From assembly GCF_003002025.1 (NCBI RefSeq), contig NZ_PVZB01000009.1, forward strand, positions 62,001-126,000: DNA of 64,000 nt, read 5' to 3'. The stretch comes from Paraburkholderia sp. BL25I1N1. GTDB taxonomy: Bacteria > Pseudomonadota > Gammaproteobacteria > Burkholderiales > Burkholderiaceae. The translations under genes and the position numbers were made by a program. Position 1 is the stretch's first letter. Each line of letters starts with the position of its first letter. Positions 1 to 7,382 of this stretch are shown piece after piece. Below the pieces are notes generated by a model. It did no database searches, was not told the DNA's origin, and saw nothing but the letters and a program-made list of their open reading frames with translations.

Positions 1-526
1 ACGACTCGAGTTGATCGAGGATTTCCGGGCGCGTGGTCGCGGTCGGGATCAACTCGACCAGGTGCATGTAGCGCGGCGGGTTGAAGAAGTGCACGCCGCA
101 GAAGCGCGCCTTCAGTTCATCCGAGAAACCCTCAGACAGCGCGGTGATCGACAGACCCGACGTGTTGGTCGCGAAAATCGCGTTCGGCGCGAGATGCGGC
201 GCGACCTTCTTGTACAGGTCGTGCTTCCAGTCCATGCGCTCGGCAATCGCTTCGATCACGAGATCGCATTCGGCGAGCTTTTCGATGTCGTCGTCGTAAT
301 TTGCGGGCTGGATGTATTGCGCGTCGTCCTTCACGCCGAACGGCGCCGGCGACAGCTTCTTCAGGTTCTCGATCGCCTTCAGCGCGATCGCGTTCTTCGG
401 GCCTTCCTTGGCGGGCAAGTCGAACAGCAGCACGGGCACCTTGGCGTTGATCAGGTGCGCGGCGATCTGCGCGCCCATCACGCCGGCGCCGAGTACGGCG
501 ACCTTGCGAATGATCAGATTGCTCAC
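1..526 (-). CDS. 3-hydroxyacyl-CoA dehydrogenase, N-terminal part (cut by window edge)
   Basis: This is the NAD-dependent beta-oxidation enzyme that converts 3-hydroxyacyl-CoA to 3-ketoacyl-CoA. About 175 residues are visible before the gene leaves the window on the left. The N-terminus has the Rossmann glycine motif GAGVMG. Further on is the family signature GVHFFNPP, whose His is the catalytic base, followed by LVELIP. The start is the GTG at 526, preceded by an AGGAGG-like site (complement of 532-537). It lies 127 nt downstream of the acyl-CoA dehydrogenase on the same strand, so the two are probably one beta-oxidation operon. In Burkholderiaceae such proteins often carry an enoyl-CoA hydratase domain at the C-terminus, but that part is not visible here. 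Confidence 0.93.
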   Translation of the reverse strand, partial: MSNLIIRKVAVLGAGVMGAQIAAHLINAKVPVLLFDLPAKEGPKNAIALKAIENLKKLSPAPFGVKDDAQYIQPANYDDDIEKLAECDLVIEAIAERMDWKHDLYKKVAPHLAPNAIFATNTSGLSITALSEGFSDELKARFCGVHFFNPPRYMHLVELIPTATTRPEILDQLES

Positions 527-553
527 GTCGTTCCTCCGGGGAGTTATGCGATG

Positions 554-625
554 TCGCGAAGCTTCATGGACGCTTCGCGATGTGTGGCTGACGGGAGGCG
601 CCGCGGGTTCGACACGCGCGGCGCC
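554..625 (-). other. two strong hairpins in the fadE-dehydrogenase spacer
   Basis: Two perfect 9-bp stems follow each other in the 127-nt spacer: TCGCGAAGC/GCTTCGCGA at 554-562 and 572-580, and GGCGCCGCG/CGCGGCGCC at 597-605 and 617-625. Neither is followed by a U-run. They look like intercistronic mRNA structures (processing or stability elements) rather than intrinsic terminators. Function is inferred; the pairing is visible. Confidence 0.6.
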
Positions 626-653
626 TGCCTTGATGTTTGCCTGAAGGCGGGGC

Positions 654-2441
654 TTAGAACAGCGCTTCTTCGACGTCCATCAGCGACTTCGAACCCGCGC
701 GCGCCTGACGGATCGTCATCGCCGTTTCCGGCAACAGCTTCGCGAAGTAGAAGCGCGCCGTGGCGAGCTTGGCCTTGTAGAACGGATCGCCCGAAGCTTC
801 CTTGTCCAGCGCAACGCGTGCCATGCGGGCCCAGAAGTACGAGAACACCAGGTGGCCGACGGTGCGCAGATACGGCACGGCGGCGGCGCCGACTTCGTCC
901 GGGTTCTGCATGGCCTTCATGCCGATTTCCATGGTCAGCTTCTGCACCTTCTCGCCGATGTCGGCGAGCGGGTTGATGAACTCCTGCATTTCCGGCTTCA
1001 CGCCTTCGGCTTCGACGAAATCGGACACCAGCTTGCCGAACTTCTTCATCTTCGCGCCCATGTCGCCGAGAATCTTGCGGCCGAGCAGGTCGAGCGCCTG
1101 AATCGCGTTGGTGCCTTCGTAGATCATGTTGATGCGCGCGTCGCGCACGTACTGTTCCATGCCCCACTCGGCGATGAAGCCGTGGCCGCCGTAGATCTGC
1201 ATGGCGTGGTTGGTGCTCTCGAACGCGTTGTCCGACAGGAACGCTTTCAGGATCGGCGTGAGCAGCGCGACGAGGTCGGCGGCTTCCTTGCGCACGGATT
1301 CATCAGCGTGCGACAGTTCCTTGTCGATATGCAGCGCCGACCAGTACGAGAACGCGCGCGCGGCTTCGGCGTAGGCCTTCTGCGTGAGCAGCATGCGGCG
1401 CACATCCGGATGCACGATGATCGGATCAGCCGCCTTTTCCGGCGCCTTCGGGCCGGTCAGCGAACGCATCTGCAGACGCTCTTTCGCGTACGTCAACGAG
1501 TTCTGGTAACCGATTTCGGTCAGGCCCAGGCTCTGCATGCCGACGCCCAGACGTGCGGCGTTCATCATCACGAACATCGCGTTCAAGCCTTTGTTCGGCT
1601 CGCCGACGAGCCAACCCTTGGCGTTGTCGAGATTGATCACGCAGGTCGCGTTGCCGTGAATGCCCATCTTGTGTTCGATGGAGCCGCACTTCACGCCGTT
1701 GCGCTCGCCCGGTTCGCCCGCTTCGTTCGGCACGAACTTCGGCACGATGAACAGCGAAATGCCCTTGGTGCCCTTGGGCGCATCCGGCAGACGCGCGAGC
1801 ACCAGGTGAACGATGTTCTCCGCGAGATCGTGTTCACCGCTGGAGATGAAAATCTTCGTGCCGCTGATCGCGTAAGAGCCGTCGCTGTTCGGTTCGGCCT
1901 TGGTGCGCAGAATGCCGAGGTCGGTGCCGCAATGCGGCTCCGTCAGACACATCGTGCCGGTCCAGACGCCCGCGACCAGCTTCGGCAGATAGCGTTGCTG
2001 CAACTCCGGCGTGCCATGTGCATGCAGACATTCGTACGCGCCGTGCGAGAGCCCCGGGTACATAGTCCACGCCTGATTCGCCGAGTTCAGCATTTCATAC
2101 AGCGCGTTGTTGACGAACGCGGGCAGGCCCTGGCCGCCGTATTCCGGATCGCAGCCCAGCGCGGGCCAACCGGCCTCGACGTATTGTGCGTAGGCTTCCT
2201 TGAAGCCCTTCGGCGTGGTCACGACGCCGTCGCCGACATAGGTGCAGCCTTCCTGATCGCCGCTGTGATTAAGCGGGAACAATACTTCGGAGCAGAACTT
2301 GCCGGCCTCTTCCAGCACCGCGTTGATCGTGTCGGTATCGAGATCCGCGTGCTTCGGCATCTGCTTGATTTCGGCTTCGACGTTGAGCAGTTCGTGCAAC
2401 ACGAATTGCATGTCGCGCAGCGGCGCGGCGTACTGTCCCAT
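654..2441 (-). CDS. large FadE-type acyl-CoA dehydrogenase
   Basis: This FAD enzyme catalyses the first dehydrogenation of beta-oxidation (acyl-CoA to trans-2-enoyl-CoA). The 595-residue length is that of the large bacterial FadE class, longer than the roughly 380 residues of short- and medium-chain enzymes because of extra N- and C-terminal segments. The FAD/substrate motif MCLTEPHCGTDLG lies near residue 165. The segment [19 protein letters not shown] carries the expected catalytic Glu. The ATG at 2441 was chosen because GGAGAGAG lies just upstream; an in-frame TTG seven codons earlier is less likely. It sits between a TetR gene and a 3-hydroxyacyl-CoA dehydrogenase on the same strand, so TetR control by fatty acyl-CoA is plausible. 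Confidence 0.95.
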   Translation of the reverse strand: MGQYAAPLRDMQFVLHELLNVEAEIKQMPKHADLDTDTINAVLEEAGKFCSEVLFPLNHSGDQEGCTYVGDGVVTTPKGFKEAYAQYVEAGWPALGCDPEYGGQGLPAFVNNALYEMLNSANQAWTMYPGLSHGAYECLHAHGTPELQQRYLPKLVAGVWTGTMCLTEPHCGTDLGILRTKAEPNSDGSYAISGTKIFISSGEHDLAENIVHLVLARLPDAPKGTKGISLFIVPKFVPNEAGEPGERNGVKCGSIEHKMGIHGNATCVINLDNAKGWLVGEPNKGLNAMFVMMNAARLGVGMQSLGLTEIGYQNSLTYAKERLQMRSLTGPKAPEKAADPIIVHPDVRRMLLTQKAYAEAARAFSYWSALHIDKELSHADESVRKEAADLVALLTPILKAFLSDNAFESTNHAMQIYGGHGFIAEWGMEQYVRDARINMIYEGTNAIQALDLLGRKILGDMGAKMKKFGKLVSDFVEAEGVKPEMQEFINPLADIGEKVQKLTMEIGMKAMQNPDEVGAAAVPYLRTVGHLVFSYFWARMARVALDKEASGDPFYKAKLATARFYFAKLLPETAMTIRQARAGSKSLMDVEEALF

Positions 2442-2538
2442 GACTCTCTCCAAGTTTGACAAGAAGCCAGGCCGTTAGCTGAGTCCGTGGATCGGAACTT
2501 TCTGCGCCGCTGAATCCGCCGGATTGGCGGCGACGCTG

Positions 2539-3138
2539 CTAACGGCTTTCGCTTTGATACGAAACAATCAATTTTTCCAGCGCGGCCCACGTGAGACGCA
2601 CCGCATCCGGCAAGTGCAGGAAGCGCGCGTCGTGATGCAGACCGAGCGTGAAGCTGTACAGTTCGAACAGCATCAGTTGCGGATCGGTGTCGGCACGCAG
2701 ATGCCCTTCTTCCATTGCCTGCGAAATCGCCCGCGTGAGCGCGGCACGCCAGACCGTCACGCTCGACACCAGTTGCTCACGCACCGGGTTATCCGCGCGA
2801 TCGTCGTATTCGACGGCGCCGCTGATGTAGATGCAGCCGGTGGTGACTTCCTGAATGCGTTTCTCGATCCAGCGGGAAATCATCGCGCGCAAGCGCGGCA
2901 ATCCACGCGGCTCGCGCAAACTCGGGAAAAACACCTCGTCTTCGAAACGACGGTGATATTCGCGCACGACCTCGACCTGCAAATCCTCGCGCGACCCGAA
3001 ATGCGCGAACACCCCGCTTTTGCTCATCTGCATGCGCTCGGCCAGCAGCCCGATGGTCAGACCTTCCAGTCCGTCGCGGCTTGCCAGGTCAAGTGCTGCA
3101 TCGAGAATTGCGGCTCGCGTCTGTTCGCCTTTTCGCAT
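2539..3138 (-). CDS. TetR/AcrR-family transcriptional regulator of the adjacent fad genes
   Basis: This is a 199-residue TetR-type repressor. The N-terminal helix-turn-helix (about residues 8-55) contains RAAILDAALDLA and MSKSGVFAHFGSREDL, both typical of the family. The C-terminal ligand domain has the LVSSVTVWRAALTRAI region seen in TetR_C proteins next to fatty-acid genes. It is 97 nt upstream of the FadE-type gene on the same strand and probably co-transcribed, which gives autoregulation and control of beta-oxidation. A perfect 18-bp palindrome about 90 bp upstream of the start is a good operator candidate. The ligand is not determined; an acyl-CoA is inferred from context. Confidence 0.93.
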   Translation of the reverse strand: MRKGEQTRAAILDAALDLASRDGLEGLTIGLLAERMQMSKSGVFAHFGSREDLQVEVVREYHRRFEDEVFFPSLREPRGLPRLRAMISRWIEKRIQEVTTGCIYISGAVEYDDRADNPVREQLVSSVTVWRAALTRAISQAMEEGHLRADTDPQLMLFELYSFTLGLHHDARFLHLPDAVRLTWAALEKLIVSYQSESR

Positions 3139-3224
3139 AGCTTTTTACCGTTCTAATGTGACCGAAAGAAAATCGAACGGACGTACTATTATTGAGTGCT
3201 GCCGTCCGCGAAACAAGGACTTTA

Positions 3225-3242
3225 TTAGAAACCGGTTTCTAA
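3225..3242. promoter_or_regulatory. candidate TetR operator (perfect 18-bp palindrome)
   Basis: TTAGAAACCGGTTTCTAA is perfectly self-complementary. A related half-site, ATTAGAACGGT on the minus strand, lies at 3147-3157 just before the tetR start. The two share the TTAGAA core, which suggests that the TetR protein binds both. Palindrome and spacing are visible; binding is inferred. Confidence 0.55.
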
Positions 3243-3503
3243 CCTGGTTTCAATTCTGCGGCATCCGTCAATCAGAGGAATGAGATTTTTTAGAGGCGTT
3301 TGCCTTAAGTTTGTCTTTGAGAGAGCTCGCTCGTCCAAGTACACGCTTTCTCTGACCCACGCAGCCGGGCCGACATGATGCAGCAAGTCGGTGCGAATGC
3401 AGAAGCGTTTGGCGTATCGCGGGTATTGGGAATGATGCGGCGGCGCTGTCGAGCACGGGCTGAAACGGCCCTCGGCGGTCCCGGGACACGCAGGCCCGAC
3501 AAG

Positions 3504-3527
3504 GGGTTGCCGCCATGGCGGCAACCC
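3504..3527 (-). terminator. 24-bp perfect palindrome downstream of the TPR gene
   Basis: The arms GGGTTGCCGCCA/TGGCGGCAACCC form an uninterrupted palindrome centred at 3515/3516, with weaker flanking complementarity. It lies 46 nt beyond the stop of the leftward TPR/glycosyltransferase gene. There is no U-run, so it may be a 3'-end structure or a cruciform or protein site rather than a classical terminator. The rest of the 434-bp gap 3139-3572 shows only the TetR sites. Confidence 0.4.
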
Positions 3528-3572
3528 GGTCAGGCTGACATGGTGGGAATGTGCGGGAGGAAAAGGTGCGCG

Positions 3573-5162
3573 TCAGGGCGTAGCGTCCTGCGCCGCGAAG
3601 GTCTGCTTCAACGCTGCGGCGACCCGTTCCAGCACGTCACTCCAATCGCCGCGCCGCGTCTGCGTGAAAAGACGCAATCCGGGATACCACGGGCTGTCGT
3701 CCCGGCCATACAGCCAGCGCCAGCAGCCCGCGAAACGGTTGAGCAGCCAGACCGGCTTGCCCATCGCCGCGGCAAGATGGGCGACCGAGGTATCGACGGA
3801 AATCACCAGGTCGAGGTTGTCGATCAATGCCGCGGTGTCCGCGAAGTTCGCGATTTCGTCTGTCCAGTCGATCAACTGCGCGTTGCTTGCGGTGTCTGGA
3901 AGTTTGGCGGGATCGTCGGTCTTTTGCAGGCTGATCCAGCGCACGTAAGGGAACCCCAGCAACGGCGCGATTTGCGCGGCGGCAAGACTGCGCAGGCGAT
4001 CCACGGCGATGCCCGAATGCCCGCCCGCCCAAACCATGCCGACGCGCGGCAGATGCGGCGCCGGCAGCGCTTCGAGCCGCGTACGCCACGCGGCGGCGAA
4101 TTCGGCGTCCGCATGCAGATAGGGAAGCTCGGCCGGGATCGTGGCCACTTGCGTGGCGAACGCCATCGGCAGCGACATCAGCGGAATGTATTGATCCCAA
4201 CTGGACAGTTCGGGCGGCACGGCGTCGAGCAACTCAAGCCTCGGCCAGCGTGAACACAATGACTGTTCGTAGAGGCGGCGCAACTGTGGCGGGCAGACGT
4301 AGCCGACCCGGGCAAAAAGCTTGAGTGCCAGCGCAAGATAGCGCACGAACTGCAAGCTGTCGCCAAGACCTTGCTCGTGAAGCACGAGAAGGCGTTGCGT
4401 CGATGTCTGCGTCGTTGGTGGGCCTGAAGCAGTAGAGGCGCCCTCGCCCCGCCAGCGCGGCAGCGGCACTTCTACCGGCACCGGCGCGGGCCGGCCATCG
4501 GACTGCTTGAAACTGACCCAGCGGTCCTCGAAATATGGCCAGGCTTCTTCGTAGCGACCGGTCGCAAGCAGCGCCATGGCCAGATTGTTACGCGCGACGA
4601 GGTTGCCGGGCGCCAATTCCATAGCGCGCCGATAGTGACGCTCGGCCTCGTGCATTGCGCCGAGGTCCGCGCAGACACGGCCGAGATTGTTATGCGCCGC
4701 CGAGTGGTCCGGATCGAGTTCGAGCGTGCGTCGATAGCCGATGGCGGCGTCCTCGATCTGGCCAAGATGTTGCAGCGTCAACGCAAGGTTGTAGTGGAAC
4801 GCGACGAAGTCCGGCTGAATCGCGAGGCCCTGCCGGATACTTTGCACAGCGCCGGCAAGGTCTCCAAGCTCCAGGTGAATGGCGTAGAGCGTGTTGAACA
4901 GAATCGGCTCCGGGCGGATGCCGATCGCGCGTTCGAGCCAGCGCTGCGCGTCTTGTGCATCGCCCGCTGCCAGTGCGAGTAAGCCCCGCAAATGGATGGC
5001 GCCGACATGCGCCGCGTCTTCGGCGAGGATTCGATCGGCGAGCACCCGCACGACGTCATGACGACCGGCCTGATAGGCCTGCACGGCCTCGTCGTGAAGA
5101 CTGGCATGCTCGATCGATCTGGAGGAAGTGGGAACGGACATGGTTCGCGAATGGGTATCCAT
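3573..5162 (-). CDS. TPR protein with C-terminal glycosyltransferase-like domain
   Basis: The 529-residue protein has tandem tetratricopeptide repeats over about residues 25-225 (for example FHYNLALTLQHLGQIEDAAIGY and AAHNNLGRVCADLGAMHEAERHY, overlapping 34-residue units). These are followed by a domain of the type found in TPR-fused family 9/41-like glycosyltransferases: LGDSLQFVRYL, VGMVWAGG and the donor-site-like DLVISVDTSVAHLAAAMG. No signal peptide is seen, so it is probably cytoplasmic and may modify a protein or envelope glycan. It stands alone. The start at 5162 could instead be the ATG at 5141 (MSVPTSS). The substrate cannot be told from sequence. Confidence 0.85.
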   Translation of the reverse strand: MDTHSRTMSVPTSSRSIEHASLHDEAVQAYQAGRHDVVRVLADRILAEDAAHVGAIHLRGLLALAAGDAQDAQRWLERAIGIRPEPILFNTLYAIHLELGDLAGAVQSIRQGLAIQPDFVAFHYNLALTLQHLGQIEDAAIGYRRTLELDPDHSAAHNNLGRVCADLGAMHEAERHYRRAMELAPGNLVARNNLAMALLATGRYEEAWPYFEDRWVSFKQSDGRPAPVPVEVPLPRWRGEGASTASGPPTTQTSTQRLLVLHEQGLGDSLQFVRYLALALKLFARVGYVCPPQLRRLYEQSLCSRWPRLELLDAVPPELSSWDQYIPLMSLPMAFATQVATIPAELPYLHADAEFAAAWRTRLEALPAPHLPRVGMVWAGGHSGIAVDRLRSLAAAQIAPLLGFPYVRWISLQKTDDPAKLPDTASNAQLIDWTDEIANFADTAALIDNLDLVISVDTSVAHLAAAMGKPVWLLNRFAGCWRWLYGRDDSPWYPGLRLFTQTRRGDWSDVLERVAAALKQTFAAQDATP

Positions 5163-5333
5163 GGCGCAGCCGATCCGCTTGCCGTGAACGCGCAGTCGAA
5201 ACGGCGGCGAGGCTTGACGAAGGAGACGGTCCGACTGGCGCTAGCGCACGCCCCGACCGCTCGATTTATGAAGAGCGCAGATTATCTTTAGCGAGGTGTG
5301 CGGCGTCTCTAGGATCAATCCGAAACGCGGCCC

Positions 5334-5372
5334 GTCATGCGGTCATGCGGTCATGCGGTCATGCGGTCATGC
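5334..5372. repeat. 8-bp tandem repeat, about 4.9 copies
   Basis: GTCATGCG is repeated four times without error, followed by a fifth incomplete GTCATGC. It lies in the 268-bp gap between the divergently placed start of the TPR gene and the 3' end of the cardiolipin synthase gene. Being outside coding frames, it could vary in copy number by slippage without breaking a protein. Confidence 0.9.
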
Positions 5373-5430
5373 AAGGCAAAACAAGGCGTGGCGGGTTCAC
5401 CGGTGTCGTTCACAAGCGCATCGCCGCGAG

Positions 5431-6690
5431 TCAGTCGTACCCGCCCACCGTCAGCACCTTCATCACGGCCCGATAGGTCGTGTAGGCAAGCCAGTTGAGC
5501 GCGCGTTCGCCCGCCGGCCGGGCGTCGTAGCGCGCTTCGTCGATACGGCGCGAGTCCTTGAAGGCGACGAGGATCGCTTCGCGCAGTGCGTCGATCGACG
5601 GGTCGTTCACCAGCACCACATTGGCTTCGTTGTTGAGCATCAGGCTCAGCGCGTCGAGGTTCGACGAGCCGACCGTTGCCCAGTTCGAATCCACCACCGC
5701 GACCTTGCCATGCAGCAGCGTTTTCTCGTACTCGGCGATCTGCACGCCGGCCCTGAGCAGCGCGCGATACAGAAACGGCACCGCGTAATCGAGCGCCTTG
5801 AATTCTTTGCGCCCGATAATCAGCTTCACGACGACGCCGCGTCGCGCCGCGAACACCAGCGCGCGCCGCAGCTTGCGGCCGGGCATGAAATACGGATTGG
5901 CGAGCAGCACTTCGTTGCGCGCCTGGCCAATCGCGACCAGATACGCTTTCTCGATAGCACGCCGGTTGATCAGGTTGTCGCGCGCGACGAACGCCACGCA
6001 CGGCTGGCCGCCCGCCCACAATTCCTCGTTACGACGCCGGCGGCGACGGCGCAGACTGCCGAGCGAGGCCGCGGTCTTCGGCCCGAGATCCGGCTCCATC
6101 GACTCGATCGGCCGATGCCCGAGCCGAATCCGCCGCCATTGCACCTCGAACGCCTGGCGGATATCGGCGACCACCGGTCCATGCAATTCGACCGCGAAGT
6201 CCCAGCGCCGGTACGGCAGCTTCTCACCATTGTTCTCGTAGTCGTCGACGATATTGATCCCGCCGCAGTACGCGAACTGATCGTCGATCACCGCCAGTTT
6301 GCGATGCGTGCGTGAAAAGCCGAAGCGGCCGAACAGATGCGGGTTGTAGATGCGATGCTCGATGCCGGCGACGGACCACTCGTCGAACAGCGGCAAACGC
6401 GCGGTGCCGATGCCGTCGGTGATCACGCGCACCTTCACGCCACGCGCGGCCGCACGCAGCAGCGCCGCGCTCACCGCCTTCCCGGCGTCGTCATGGCAGA
6501 AGATATAAGTTTCGAGCACCACGTCGCTCTGCGCGGCATCCACGCGCGCGATCAGAGCGCTGAAGAACTCGTCGCCGGAACGCAGCAGCTTGACGTCGTT
6601 GCCGCTGGTGAAGCGGTAACGCTGCCAGTAGCGGCGACCGAGCAGCGATTGCCGCAGTCGGGCGAAGCGGCGCGCGCCGCCGACGCTCAC
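5431..6690 (-). CDS. clsB: cardiolipin synthase, ClsB type (phospholipase D superfamily)
   Basis: This membrane-associated enzyme makes cardiolipin by phosphatidyl transfer. Both HKD motifs of the PLD superfamily are present: HRKLAVIDDQFAYCGGIN near residue 130 and HGKVAVVDSNWATVGSSN near residue 310. At 419 residues, without the long N-terminal membrane region of ClsA, it matches the ClsB subgroup. The GTG start overlaps the nudB stop by four bases (GTGA), implying translational coupling. It is the last gene of the fmdB-DUF502-aspS-nudB-clsB run. The subgroup is inferred from length and architecture. Confidence 0.9.
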   Translation of the reverse strand: MSVGGARRFARLRQSLLGRRYWQRYRFTSGNDVKLLRSGDEFFSALIARVDAAQSDVVLETYIFCHDDAGKAVSAALLRAAARGVKVRVITDGIGTARLPLFDEWSVAGIEHRIYNPHLFGRFGFSRTHRKLAVIDDQFAYCGGINIVDDYENNGEKLPYRRWDFAVELHGPVVADIRQAFEVQWRRIRLGHRPIESMEPDLGPKTAASLGSLRRRRRRRNEELWAGGQPCVAFVARDNLINRRAIEKAYLVAIGQARNEVLLANPYFMPGRKLRRALVFAARRGVVVKLIIGRKEFKALDYAVPFLYRALLRAGVQIAEYEKTLLHGKVAVVDSNWATVGSSNLDALSLMLNNEANVVLVNDPSIDALREAILVAFKDSRRIDEARYDARPAGERALNWLAYTTYRAVMKVLTVGGYD

Positions 6691-7202
6691 CGGCCACGCT
6701 CCGTGGGATGCCCAACGACAGCACGCCCACTGAGCCGCTCATGCAACCTTTTAGGCAACTGCAGGATCGCATCGGCATTCGACGACGAAAAACAGCGCGA
6801 CGCCGCCTCGTCATACGGCAGCCACAGAAACGCGGTGTGCTCGCGCGGCGCGAGCGTGACCTCGAGTTGCTCGGGCACCTGCAAGCTGAACCAATGCTCG
6901 GTGTTATGGATCACGCCTTCGGCATAGCGATGGCGGAACTCCGGGTAGATCTCGTATTCGATCGAATATTGCCAGTCGAACAATGCGTTGTGCGGCACTT
7001 GCGCACCGCCCACCACAATGCCGGTCTCTTCGGCGACTTCGCGCGCCGCCGTCTCGGCGAGCGGCTCATCGAGCCGGTCTTTGGAGCCCGTGACCGACTG
7101 CCAGAACCCGGCGTGATCGGCACGCTCGATCAGCAGCACGTCGAGCGCGGGCGTATGGATGATGACGAGTACGGATTGCGGAATCTTCGGCGGTTTCGGC
7201 AT
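6687..7202 (-). CDS. nudB: dihydroneopterin triphosphate diphosphatase (Nudix)
   Basis: This Nudix hydrolase of folate synthesis removes pyrophosphate from 7,8-dihydroneopterin triphosphate. The 171-residue protein keeps the NudB-specific segment FRHRYAEGVIHNTEHWF and a Nudix box ending REVAEETGI near residue 65. The box reads G-x6-E instead of the canonical G-x5-E, a one-residue insertion relative to the E. coli NudB that I recall. The start at 7202 (MPKPPKIPQ) was preferred over a start 37 codons upstream, because the extra sequence is not family-like and would run into the aspS terminator. It is coupled to clsB by a 4-bp overlap. Confidence 0.92.
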   Translation of the reverse strand: MPKPPKIPQSVLVIIHTPALDVLLIERADHAGFWQSVTGSKDRLDEPLAETAAREVAEETGIVVGGAQVPHNALFDWQYSIEYEIYPEFRHRYAEGVIHNTEHWFSLQVPEQLEVTLAPREHTAFLWLPYDEAASRCFSSSNADAILQLPKRLHERLSGRAVVGHPTERGR

Positions 7203-7290
7203 GGCGTGAAAACTGTGCGCAATGCTTGCGCGGTACATGTCGGAGATCGGACCAGGAAGCGGTCGAACGCAGTTGCATCGACTGTAACGC

Positions 7291-7333
7291 AAAAAACGAA
7301 AAAGGCGCATCACACATGGTGATCACGCCTTTT
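7291..7333 (-). terminator. intrinsic terminator after aspS
   Basis: Read leftward, a GGCGTGATCAC-type stem with a short ATGT loop and a matching GTGATGCGCC arm is followed by TTTTTCGTTTTTT. It lies between the aspS stop and the nudB start, so nudB-clsB are either fed by read-through or have their own promoter in the roughly 90 bp before nudB. Confidence 0.8.
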
Positions 7334-7382
7334 CCGTTGCGCCGGCTGTCGTTTTCAGACAGCACTGACTGGACTCAAGCCA

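Noticed and set aside
3225..3524. Leftward open frames in the gap upstream of the TetR gene
   Set aside because: No ribosome site, no motif, biased composition, and they include the operator palindrome.
5334..5372. Tandem repeat considered as a CRISPR array
   Set aside because: Units are 8 bp and have no spacers; there are no cas genes.
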